From Trachelipus rathkii (Eukaryota; Arthropoda; Malacostraca; Isopoda; Trachelipodidae), in contig JABUQX010078672.1 of the NCBI GenBank assembly GCA_015478945.1, positions 72,501 through 91,245 of the forward strand: a stretch of 18,745 nt of DNA, read 5' to 3'. Below, piece after piece: positions 1-8,390 of the stretch. The notes beneath the pieces are model-generated. The model searched no databases. It was not told where the DNA came from and saw nothing but the letters and a program-made list of their open reading frames with translations. A program made the translations under genes and the position numbers. Each line of letters opens with the position of its first letter. The stretch's first letter is position 1.

Positions 1-474
1 CCAGGAAAAGACCCCTCAAACCCCCTCTTCCTACCGCCCAATCTCACTACTACCCACTCTGTGTAAACTACTAGAAAAGCTCATATTAAATAAAATAAAA
101 GTGAACATCCCCAAACAAAAGTTTCAACATGGGTTCCAACAAAACCACTCAACTACAAAAGCTCTCACAAACATCATACAACCAATAATAAACGGCTTAA
201 ATCTCAGGCACACACAAAACATTACTAATAGCAATCAACATAAACAAAGCTTTTGACACAGTTCTCAGACACAACCTAATCCACAAAATAATAAAATCAA
301 AAAATCCACACTAATTTAAAGAAATGGGTATCTAACTATCTATCGGGGAGTACAAATACAAATCAACAAGAAATCACGAAGAATAAACATTAAAAACTGC
401 GTATTCTCTACCTTATTCACTGCCGACCTACCACAACCAGACCATACAAACAACAACCTACGCATATATCACCA

Positions 475-641
475 GAACCGTGGCTCAATCGGTTGAGCAC
501 AGAGTCGCATGGCAAGGGCCCGGGTTTGATCCCTAGTCCGAATCCTAGGTAGAAATTACCAATACAAGTTCTCCTCCTAGAATAGGGCTATGCGCGTAAG
601 AAGTGAACTTAAAAAGAGAAGAAAAAAAAACACACACACAG
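475..641 (+). mobile_element. tRNA-derived SINE inserted in RT relic A
   Basis: The first 65 bases look like a decayed tRNA. A box A match, TGGCTCAATCGG, lies at 481-492 and a box B match, GGTTTGATCCC, at 523-533. The spacing is right for an internal RNA polymerase III promoter. A short unrelated body follows (541-610), then an A-rich tail grading into (CA)n at about 611-640, the usual SINE ending. It splits the reverse transcriptase of element A immediately downstream of its catalytic motif, so it arrived after A. A target-site duplication is not clear; the flanking bases are CACCAG and CAGCAAC. The mirrored copy would lie beyond the window. Confidence 0.75.
481..533 (+). promoter_or_regulatory. 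Internal pol III promoter (A and B boxes) of the SINE
   Basis: Box A is TGGCTCAATCGG (481-492) and box B is GGTTTGATCCC (523-533), about 30 bases apart. Both agree well with the eukaryotic consensus sequences TRGCNNAGYNGG and GGTTCRANNCC, with one or two mismatches each. In such elements they bind TFIIIC. Whether this copy is still transcribed cannot be told from the sequence. Confidence 0.6.
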
Positions 642-1652
642 CAACTAATCTAACCCAACAATACATCAAATAATTCAAACTTGGCTGATCGATAATAGAA
701 TGTCTGCATCACCAAATAAATCATCTATTACTCTAATCACAACAGACTGCCAACTCGGTTCAACCAACCCCAAAATCTTCATAAACAACATAATCTGACT
801 TTCACAGAACACACAGAAAACATAACATTTTAAAACAGGAAACTAAATATACTAAGAACCATAGTCGGCACTGACATCAATAATAAATAGATATCACCAT
901 ATATAAACAATACATCCGCCCAACACTAAACTATGCCTCACCAATGTGGCACCCGTTTTTGACCAAGGATAACATAAGAAAACTGCAAACAACCCAAAAC
1001 TTAGCACTCAGAATTATAACAGGATGCCTTACTACAACACCTACATCAAGAAACAAAAATACTACCCAGACAAGCACTTAGAAATGATATTCACACAGTT
1101 CTATGCTAAAACAGAAACACCACAACACTCATGCTACACTGCACTCCCAACCCCATTAATCACAGGTTAAAACAATCTCCATCTTCTCCGGCATTATTAT
1201 ACAAACAAATTCAGAATAACATCCAACCTCTACAAAACAACACATCTCATTCACTAAACAAATACACACACACACCTAACAAAATTATTTAAGAAACCGA
1301 CAACCCAACATTATACTAAATACTCATTCGCCAGATATAGCACCAGAATTCAACTCTTCCAATTATCATTCAGTCATCCTTGGCCAAACTAAGATGCAGC
1401 CACCACCCAAACTTGCAACATTATAAATTAGGTTCAACCTAAGCAGAACCACTTCAAGCATCTGCACAAAGATGCAACCGGGCCCCGGAAACTGTGTCAC
1501 ATTTCCAACTAGACTGTCCTTTTAGCCGACATCCCAGAGAAATCTGGGATGTTTCATCCCTAAGCGATCCGTGGAGGAGGTCGGCAGCTGGGTGTCTGAG
1601 CGAGGTGTGGCCGCTCTAAGAGTAGGGTGGTCGGGGGGTGAGAAACTAGTAA

Positions 1653-2790
1653 TTTTTTTTTTGAGTGGATGTACAGGGACCTCCCCAGCACACAAGAATG
1701 CGGCTATACCGGGTTAGGAAACTAACGACAGGGGAAATCCATAACGGAACGAAATAGGAACAAGGCTGAGATGGTTAGATTTTATACAAGATGTTCAGTT
1801 CCAATAGAAAGGCAAAAACGCGATCACTACGAAAGTGAGATGATTCGGATAAGATGTGCTGAAGGCGATGCTGAAGAGGTATAGTTAGCACATCAGGGAA
1901 GAACCTGCTTCTAAGGGTTGAGATGGCCACGCAATCCACAAACATATGAACGACTGTGAGAGGACAATTGGAGGAGCAAAACGGGCAGGTCGGGGAACCC
2001 CCCGCGACATAAGAAATCCATGGGTGAGATTGGTATGACCCAGGACCACCTCCAGGAGGCGACTCCTCCTACTAGATGAAGACCACCGGCCAATGACGGG
2101 TTTGACGTTCCGAAGTTTGGCACCACGAGCATCCTCCGCCCAACATGACTGCCAGCCAGAGAGGAAGCCCCGACGTAATGAGATGGAGAAATCTGTAGCA
2201 GGGAAATGGCCCAGGCGCACAGCAGGAGGAAGGTATTGGGCACACGACACCCTGTGTATAGCCGCCTGTTTGGCCACCCCATCGGCCCGTTCGTTACCAG
2301 GAACATCCACATGGGAGGGAACCCAACAGAACTCAATGTGGTGGTTCTGCCCAGGCAACAAGCAGAGGGACTGTTGAACGGCACAGACCAAAGGGTTTTG
2401 GGTTGATCGGTCAAGCAACGCCTGGAGAGCGCTTCGAGAATCGGAAAAGATGGTATAGTTACCCCCACGGGTGAAGGTACTAATCCGGTTCACCGCCATG
2501 GACATCGCTATCAGTTCAGCTGAAAAAAACGGACAAATACGGTGGAAGGGTGTGGGATGCAGTGATATCCAGAAACACAGCTGAAGCTCCCACCCCACCC
2601 TCTGTCTTGGAACCATCTGTGTAAAATGCTATAGAGTCACTATGGACCTCTGCGTGAAACAAAAAGGAATCCCTCAATTGCACCAGGTGTGCCTCTGACT
2701 TACTCAAATTCACCCCATTTTTTTTGGAGACATTGAAAATTGTTTTTTTTCTGCGCCACTTGAGAAAATCAGGCACACCAAGACCACTTT
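1653..2790 (-). pseudogene. Non-LTR retrotransposon A2: RNase H domain and 3' end (left)
   Basis: This is the C-terminal part of an RNase H-bearing non-LTR element of the I/Jockey superfamily. RNase H removes the RNA strand of the RNA:DNA hybrid during target-primed reverse transcription. All four catalytic acidic positions are visible: Asp in FYTDGSK (about 2617), Glu in AELIAM (about 2517), Asp in FSDSRSAL (about 2442) and Asp in PGNERADG (about 2280). One frameshift near 2520-2550 separates the first from the rest. The VLGHTNLTHGFLMSRG block, typical of the tail of these proteins, follows near 2045-2000. Translation stops near 1885. A 3'UTR then ends in a poly(A) tail, seen on the plus strand as the T run 1653-1662. 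The 5' end is truncated near 2790, so the reverse transcriptase is missing. It lies on the same strand as the p24 exon. Confidence 0.85.
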
Positions 2791-3675
2791 CCCAAAGATG
2801 TTAATTTTCATTTTAGAATGGTTGCTAACTCGCTATACAAAATATAAAGAATACACAAATTCATTTGCACAGAATTAAATAGTGAAGTACGGTACATATT
2901 ATAGAACAAGAGTAAATTAGTGATGGAATAGAAAATTAAGAAATATAACTTTCATGTTTAAATGATGAACAATAGATGTCTACAAATTTTGCTTTAGAAT
3001 ATCCAAAATGGAAAACAAAAAATTAAGGTTGTGGAGAGCATAGAAACTAAATGAGCAAACTTAAAAAAAAAAAAAAAATTACCTAAAGTTTTATTAAAGG
3101 CATACCAGATCCAGAATCTGATTCTGGCCAAATCCAGGTATTTTCAAGAATCCAGATTCAGTCAGAACCTATGGAAAAAATTTTTCCTGATATTTATAAT
3201 TTAAGAGGCATTTCATCCCTGACAATGGACACATCTCTTATATGTACCATAGTTATTTACTGCATAGGCTATGATACAATAGTTAAAGCAAATAAAAATA
3301 GTTGGAGTTGGTAGAATTTCCTTTTTTCAGAATAAGTTGAAATATTGTTAGACAGAGAAGATGAGTTTCTCATAACAATGTGAAAGATAAGAATTGCAAT
3401 TTTCTACCATCAAAACCAAAGTTCCAAAGAGAGAGAGGTAGCAGAAAAAATTTGAAACAAGGAACAGCTTCATAAATATCTAAAGCAGTTACATAAAAAT
3501 ATTTTAAGACAGCCTGAGAGAGTTCAGCAATAACAGAAGGTGAGACAGTGTTTGGAAAATGAAAATGTAATAAAAAAAAAAAAAAAAAAAATTCTTTAAA
3601 GGAAAAAATAACTAAATAAATATTAACATAAATGAAGTAACCATATCATTTGTAACTATTTGGTATTATACATAC
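2791..3675. other. Intronic or intergenic AT-rich DNA
   Basis: No coding region is visible. It holds two A tracts (about 3063-3078 and 3571-3590) and a cluster of GAATC/GATTC motifs near 3101-3165, listed separately. On the minus strand it lies directly downstream of the p24 exon donor site, so it is most simply intron sequence. The next p24 exon, expected to encode the rest of the GOLD domain, was not found here. Confidence 0.6.
3111..3127. repeat. Short perfect inverted repeat CCAGAATC-T-GATTCTGG
   Basis: Two 8-base arms are perfectly complementary around one central base. A weaker repeat of the same words (GAATCCAGATTC) lies about 30 bases away, near 3150-3162. The mirrored copy in the other arm is at 16784-16800, with A as the central base on the plus strand, as expected for the complement. 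No protein-binding role can be assigned from sequence alone. Confidence 0.7.
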
Positions 3676-3791
3676 CCTAGAAATTATGATTTTGTCATCA
3701 GGATCTCTAATCTCGACATGCATTCCTAGTCCTGGGGAAGAAGGCATATAACCTCTTGTCTTCGGATCATAAAGTTCCAGTTTGTAGTTAC
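3676..3791 (-). CDS. Internal exon of a p24/TMED cargo receptor (eclair/TMED4/9-like)
   Basis: On the minus strand, TTTCTATAG (acceptor) precedes 116 bases that stay open in one frame, followed by a GTATGT donor. The exon encodes 38 residues plus two bases of a split Gly codon. Its peptide includes [33 protein letters not shown] and IIISR. This matches the middle of the lumenal GOLD domain of p24-alpha proteins (TMED4/TMED9 in vertebrates, eclair in flies). These are type I membrane proteins of COPI/COPII vesicles that sort cargo between ER and Golgi. The exon frame is intact and the splice sites are canonical, so it looks like part of a real host gene. Signal peptide, coiled coil, transmembrane segment and the KK-type tail are encoded elsewhere. 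RNase H relic B lies upstream and A2 downstream on the same strand. The identification rests on remembered family sequence. Confidence 0.85.
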
Positions 3792-3962
3792 CTATAGAAA
3801 TATTATAAAAATTACATTAAAAGTATTTAACTATATCAAGGTTATTAGATTTACAAAGTACTCAAGTTATTTTGATTTAAACCAACTGAAACCCCAGTTT
3901 TTATTTTTCTAATAAAAAATAATTACAAAAGTACTTTAAATAAAACCATTTTTCTTATAATA

Positions 3963-3966
<4 letters not shown>
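3792..3966. other. Intron flank upstream of the p24 exon (left)
   Basis: AT-rich sequence with no coding signal lies between the exon acceptor and the (TA)n array. The 40 bases before the acceptor are T/A-rich (for example TTTTTATAATATTTCTATAG on the minus strand), a weak polypyrimidine tract of the kind seen in AT-rich introns. Confidence 0.6.
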
Positions 3967-4049
<83 letters not shown>

Positions 4050-4070
4050 ATACTATATATTATTACTATA

Positions 4071-4110
<40 letters not shown>

Positions 4111-4112
4111 TA
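3967..4112. repeat. (TA)n microsatellite, left copy
   Basis: About 145 bases of nearly pure TA dinucleotide, broken once by TATTACTATATACT. It joins directly onto the poly(A) tail of element B. It is either the target into which B inserted or an extension of B's tail. Confidence 0.95.
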
Positions 4113-5580
4113 TTTTTTTTTTTTTTGAGTGTGTACAGAACTCACCACTGCACACAAAGGTAGCGGCCAACTGGCTGAAAAATCAAGCACCAATGGGAGG
4201 GCCCCTGTCATATATATGTTTCGAATGTCAAAAGAAGATTTGAATGGTGAAATGAATATTCAGTCAGTCAAAATAAATAAAAACTAAATAAAATTTATCC
4301 TTGCATTATTAATAGTCCTTAATATTACATAACAAAATCAAATGTTATAAAGAATATTCACTTCTTGAAGATACAAAAAATAGTTACTGCTAAGTGGGAA
4401 GATTCAGATAGATATGGGATAATTTATTAGAAGGTGTTTTATGGACCGTAAAGTTAGGAAAATGACACAGTGATAGGGTCCTGATGGAACATGGCGTGAA
4501 GATAAAGATGAACAGCATTGCGGGATGTGGCGACGGCAAAATTTGCAAATGGGAGGAGGGTCTCGTGACATATAGTGACTGAGTGATATTAGTGTGGCCA
4601 ATACAGAGGCGTGCAAGTATCACCTCATGTAAGGGCTTTCGTCTGTGAGAAGAAGACCACTCACCAATGTTCAGTCCTACCAGAGAGCAGAATAATAATC
4701 AGTTGATGGAAGGTGACCTTGTCAAATGGCGTCTGGGAGGTACCTATAACAGCTAAGGAAAGCAAACAAACTTGCCTCTCTGTCAGCAGTTTCATTCCCT
4801 ATGTGAAAGGCATAAGGGGATACAAGAGTGTAATTTGATTCTAGTGAGAGTGGAGCATTCACAGAAATTGTTGTACAGCGGATACAAGCATGTTTTTAGA
4901 GTAGGGGTCTTTGAGTACCTGAAGCAAATTTGAATAAATGACAGAAGGGTAGCCTTGGTTTAGGAATAAAATTTCAGAAATTTGATTAGTTCTGCAGTAA
5001 TGGACACACCTACTATCTCCCTATTTTAAAGCCGTCAGTGAAAACTGGAGTAAATCCCAGTGAACCTCAGAGTGAGACAAGAGTGATGCCTTTAAGAAGG
5101 CAGCCAGGTGGCCGAATTTGGAGAGAGAGAGATCAGGGCCAGGAAGATGGTGGGAGCAGGAAATAGCCAGTGTATACCCTACAATGTAAAAGAGCAGCAG
5201 CACCTTTTGCAAAAGGATGCTGAGGAAGTTAAGAATGTTACAAACTGTGTTTACAAATGGCCAGTAAGGAGGATTCTGAGGTACCTCTCTCAGAAATGGT
5301 GTCAGAGCAGACGGTATTGGGGTTTAAAAGTGAAGATAACATGTACATGATATATTCCCTTCGCAGAGAGAGTGGTATTACACTGGCCTCAACTTCCAGA
5401 CTCATCTGGTAAGACCATTGTAAGGCTTCTGTGGATACGGATCACCTCATTTTAGATGGGATCTAACAGGTGTAGTGGAGTTAGGAAGGCCTGGCTATAT
5501 ACTGCTCAGACATAGTCTAACTTCGAACAGATTAGGATAATGTAGAGATGTGAAAGGGACATGCAATCAGCGTTCCTTTA
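4113..5580 (-). pseudogene. Non-LTR retrotransposon B: RT-RNase H linker, RNase H and 3' end (left)
   Basis: A second RNase H-type non-LTR relic, of a different family from A2. Read on the minus strand it gives, in broken frames, the linker between reverse transcriptase and RNase H (SQMRLEVEASVIPLSLRRE near 5390-5340, then a Ser/Leu-rich block). The first RNase H aspartate sits in a degraded FTDGFK near 5035. A decayed fourth motif, GNETADRE, lies near 4800-4770, with the C-terminal block LCIGHTNITQS and SRDPPPICKFCRR near 4610-4530. The element ends in a short 3'UTR and a poly(A) tail (plus-strand T run 4113-4126). The 3'UTR end resembles that of A2 (TGTGTGC...TGTACA...CACTCAAAA), suggesting related elements. 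Stops and frameshifts are frequent. It lies upstream of the p24 exon, on the same strand. Confidence 0.75.
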
Positions 5581-5584
5581 TTTT

Positions 5585-6020
5585 GAGGTGAGATTTCGCT
5601 ATAGATCAATTGGAACAATGGCTAACAAAGATTACAATGACCGCATCACCTCAAAAATCCACAAATACCTTACTCACCCCAGATAGAAAAAAACTCCTAT
5701 CAAACAACCCACCATCTTAGGTATGACCTTTGATACATATATTACATCCACCCCCCACTTCAACAATATCACTTCAAGAGCCACATAAATTAAATGCACC
5801 GAAAACACTAACTGGAATAAACTTTGGTCAACATAAAGAAACTCACAAGCATACAAACAATACATCCACTGCTTCCTAAATTATGCATCACTTGAATGGG
5901 CTCCCACAATATCACAAACCAATATTCAGAAATTAAAATAAAGTTCTCAGGCTAATAACAGGCTGTTTCCCTCCACACCCATCCATCATCTACTAAACAA
6001 AAATTTTCCCTTTAAAAGCC
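5585..6020 (+). pseudogene. Non-LTR retrotransposon C: reverse transcriptase thumb fragment (left)
   Basis: The plus strand reads IDQLEQWLTK near 5600-5630, then ITMTASPQKSTNTLLTPD, a frameshift, LGMTFDTYITSTPHFNNITS near 5717-5780, and after more lesions LNYASLEWAPTISQTNIQKL at about 5875-5937 and LRLITGCFPPHP near 5945-5990. This is the post-catalytic (thumb/connection) region of a reverse transcriptase like that of element A (compare A's LNYASPMWHP...ALRIITGC). Only a few hundred bases survive. It is flanked by B in opposite orientation and by D in the same orientation. A long open frame on the opposite strand of this region is a shadow, not a gene. Confidence 0.78.
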
Positions 6021-7179
6021 CATCTTGACTTGACATATCCAAAGCATTTGACAGAGTATGGCAAGCGTCACTGCTCTCCAAGCTCCCCTCCTTTGGGTTT
6101 CCTCTTTCCCTTTGCTTAATTATGTCTAGCTTTCTTTCAAAATCTCTAAATATTTTAATGTTTTGATGGGGTGAATTCTTATCTTAAAAACTGTTAATCT
6201 CTCAGGGATCAAAATTAATCAGTGACTAAATTATCTACTTTTCAATTAAATATCTTCTCAACCAGCACATCTACTATATACACTCATATATTTCATAGAG
6301 TTAACAAATTAACTCATTTCAAGTCTGCTTCCTCTTTTACTTCTAGAATTGCCTCTCGTCTTAATCTTTCCTATTCTATTCTCGCTGATCTGGATAGAAT
6401 TTCCGGATGGGGTCGTCTCAACCTTGTGAAATTCAATTCTTTAAAAATCCAACTTCTGCAAATCTCCTTCTCTGAAACGCATTCTAACTTTCCTATCTCT
6501 TTCGACAGTTTTCTCATCTCTCCTGTTGACAATATAAACATCCATTGGCCTTCACATAAACAAAAAATGTCTTGGAAACCTCATGTAACAACGGTTGAAA
6601 GATAACCTCAAAAAGAAACTGGGAGTTCTGTTTTTAGACTGCACTTTTTTTTTTTTCTCTTCTTCAGTTGCTTCCAGCTATACAAGGGTCTCATCCGCCT
6701 TGTATGGAGTAAGCTGCTCTCATATGCTGGGGAGGGGCTCTGGCTTCCACCCGGCTTTTGGATTAGGTTGAGTCAAGAGGTCAAGAAGGCTTATAACTGT
6801 TCTGTGTGGCTTTATCTCTATTCTATAGGCACCCCAGCAGGCAAGTGCTCGAGGGAACTTATGCATTTGCGTACCACCAACCTTTACGATGCCCTCGTAG
6901 CACAAGGGGTGCTGTAATTGCGCACGAGTTTTGTGTAGATATTGATAACTCCAGGCTAGTTTGCAGTGGTGGTTCCTTCTTTCCTGCCACCTCTTGTTCT
7001 GTGGAATTCTCTTCTTCCATCTTCTGTATGTTCTGTTGAATTTAAATCTCCTCACTTTAAAAAAGCCTGCGTCTGTGCTCATCTGGGTAATTTGCGCTAG
7101 AGGGTGAACTTTGAGCGTACTACACCCTCCTTGAATAGGGCCCTGACTTGAGTGGTGGTGCAACTGTAAAAAAAAAAAA
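6020..7179 (+). pseudogene. Non-LTR retrotransposon D: reverse transcriptase and 3' end (left)
   Basis: The 5'-truncated relic starts at reverse transcriptase motif A with LDISKAFDRVW (about 6027-6062), followed by LLSKLPSFGFP. The segment that should hold the catalytic YADD (about 6140-6320) is strongly disturbed in this arm; the mirrored copy still shows it. The frame recovers as SASSFTSRIASRLNLSYSIL and LDRISGWGRLNLVKFNS (about 6325-6440), then LYKGLIRL near 6680. Further frameshifts follow. The C-terminal region, with ARPRSTRGAV-like and FCVDIDNSRLV residues (about 6885-6960), leads to a 3'UTR and a 12-base A tail at 7168-7179. This is an arthropod non-LTR family distinct from A, B and C. 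It is non-functional. Confidence 0.82.
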
Positions 7180-8141
7180 TCTTTAGGTGGGCAGATATGT
7201 GGCAAAGGAGCTTGCTCACCCTACTTATGCCGATCCAAACTATCTTCAGAATTATCCCAGAAATCTGCACTCTCACATTACCCTCAGATGGACATATGTT
7301 CGCAACCAACATACTTTTACCTATTCAATCTTAAAATCTAACCTTTAGAATTCTAGCAATCACACATACACAACAAAATCTACCATAGCTTCGTCACACA
7401 GTCACTCATCAGAATTGCAAATTCTTTCCACACTATTCTCTTCGACGGTGGTAGCGTGTAACCTGTTGAAACATAAACATTCCTGGTCTGAACATAAAAA
7501 AAAAATTGTCTTGGAAACCTCATATCACAATGGTTGCAAAGGTGGTTCCTAAACTGCTTGTAAGTTAGTTCAGCTTGGCAAAAGTTTTTCATCTTGCAGC
7601 AGGCTACTCAGTTATACAAGGGTCTCATTCGCCTTGCTTGGAGTACTGTTCTCACATCTGGGGGGGACTCCGGCTCCACCTTCTATTGGAATAGGTTGAG
7701 TCTAAAGCTAAGAGACTTTTAAACTGTCCCCCTACTTTCAAACTCTCTGACCCTCTATCTCTGCGACGTGACGTTTGGCGGCACTTCTCTTTTCTATAGG
7801 TATTAACAACGGTAGATGCTCAGGGGAGTTGGCCGCTTGCATTCCCACCTCCGTTGCGTCGCCCTCGTAATACAAGGGTGCATGCTCTTGCATGAATTTT
7901 GCGTGAGCACATCGAAAATCCCAGACTCGTTCGTTGTGGTGGGCTCCTTCTTTCCAGCACTTCTGTTCTGATGGAATTCATTACCATCTACTGTTTACCG
8001 ACTGTATTTAACTTCCTTTCTTTAAAACGCTTGTTACTGGGTCACCTTAAGAGATTTACGATAAGCTTGGAATGGGCTTTTCATGTTATTTTAATTTTCT
8101 GCCCCCTCCTTGAAAAGGCCCAGCCCGTGAGTGTGTAATCT

Positions 8142-8190
<49 letters not shown>
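7180..8190 (+). pseudogene. Second copy of retrotransposon D family with long A tail (left)
   Basis: From about 7440 the sequence repeats the second half of D: NINILGLN-like residues, LSWKPH equivalents near 7510, LYKGLIR at about 7614, then GLINCP and SLRRDV words near 7715-7785. Next come FYRY near 7790, RCSGEL near 7810, a GGLLLSSTSVLMEF stretch near 7940 and a 3'UTR. It ends in an uninterrupted run of 45 A at 8146-8190. It lies head-to-tail with D. The first 200 bases after D's tail (7180-7400) are not clearly assigned. Frameshifts are frequent here, while the mirrored copy keeps a 134-residue open frame through the same region. Confidence 0.78.
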
Positions 8191-8192
<2 letters not shown>

Positions 8193-8209
8193 ATTTTATA
8201 TTTTAAAAC

Positions 8210-8256
<47 letters not shown>

Positions 8257-8390
8257 ATTATTATTCATTATTATTGTTATTATTATTATTATTATTCCAA
8301 TTAATAATAATAATATAAAACATTTTAAATTAAAATATCTATAAAACATATGTTAAAATTTGAAGGCTGGAGTTTGCGGTTTAGAATCGA
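8191..8390. repeat. (AAT)n/(ATT)n microsatellite pair, left
   Basis: A run of AAT units (about 8209-8248) is followed by ATT units (about 8256-8297) and a second short AAT run (8301-8314), so the block is self-complementary and could fold on its own. It fills the gap between the long A tail of the D copy and the stop codon of the hAT relic. No terminal inverted repeat of the hAT element was recognised here. Confidence 0.9.

Larger units (their letters stand above)
1..1650 (+). pseudogene. Non-LTR retrotransposon A: reverse transcriptase relic
   Basis: Reading in shifting plus-strand frames gives a recognisable non-LTR (Jockey/CR1-like) reverse transcriptase. SYRPISLLPTLCKLLEKL lies at about 29-82 and FQHGFQ...HSTTKAL near 125-165. 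A motif A equivalent, INKAFDTVLRHNLIHKI, lies at about 238-290 with the first Asp replaced by Asn, followed by KKWVSNYLSG near 320. Residues YAYIT at about 458-472 stand where YADDIT is expected. A SINE interrupts here. The frame resumes with NRMSASPNKSSITLITTD near 696-750, LNYASPMWHP with a clean stretch to ALRIITGC at about 922-1026, and ETVSHFQLDCPFS near 1490-1525. Several frameshifts and the damaged active site make it non-functional. It is 5'-truncated by the window edge, and its 3' end abuts the oppositely oriented A2 element. Family level is confident; clade is not. Confidence 0.82.

Noticed and set aside
475..540. A tRNA gene on the plus strand.
   Set aside because: The A and B boxes are good, but the acceptor stem does not close and there is no clean anticodon arm. 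An A-rich/(CA)n tail follows a short body, which is the layout of a tRNA-derived SINE.
1885..2616. An intact 243-residue gene on the minus strand, the longest open frame in the window.
   Set aside because: It is the RNase H and C-terminal part of a 5'-truncated retrotransposon. The first catalytic aspartate lies upstream in another frame, so the start codon is fortuitous.
5108..5350. An 80-residue plus-strand frame whose last 67 residues recur at 14562-14765 on the minus strand.
   Set aside because: It is antisense to the RT-RNase H linker of element B and is duplicated only because of the palindrome. There is no start context, partner or family signal.
5674..5865. A 63-residue open frame on the minus strand, nearly identical to one at 14047-14238 on the plus strand, looking like a conserved small membrane protein.
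   Set aside because: The opposite strand carries recognisable reverse transcriptase residues (LGMTFDTYITSTPHF, LNYASLEWAP). The frame is an antisense shadow, and its conservation only reflects the inverted repeat.
6720..7205. A 161-residue minus-strand open frame.
   Set aside because: It lies opposite the C-terminal region and 3'UTR of element D, whose plus-strand residues match the D family. It shows no domain of its own.
8209..8314. A CRISPR-like or other regularly spaced repeat array.
   Set aside because: The repeat unit is a trinucleotide with no spacers; it is a microsatellite in a eukaryotic context.
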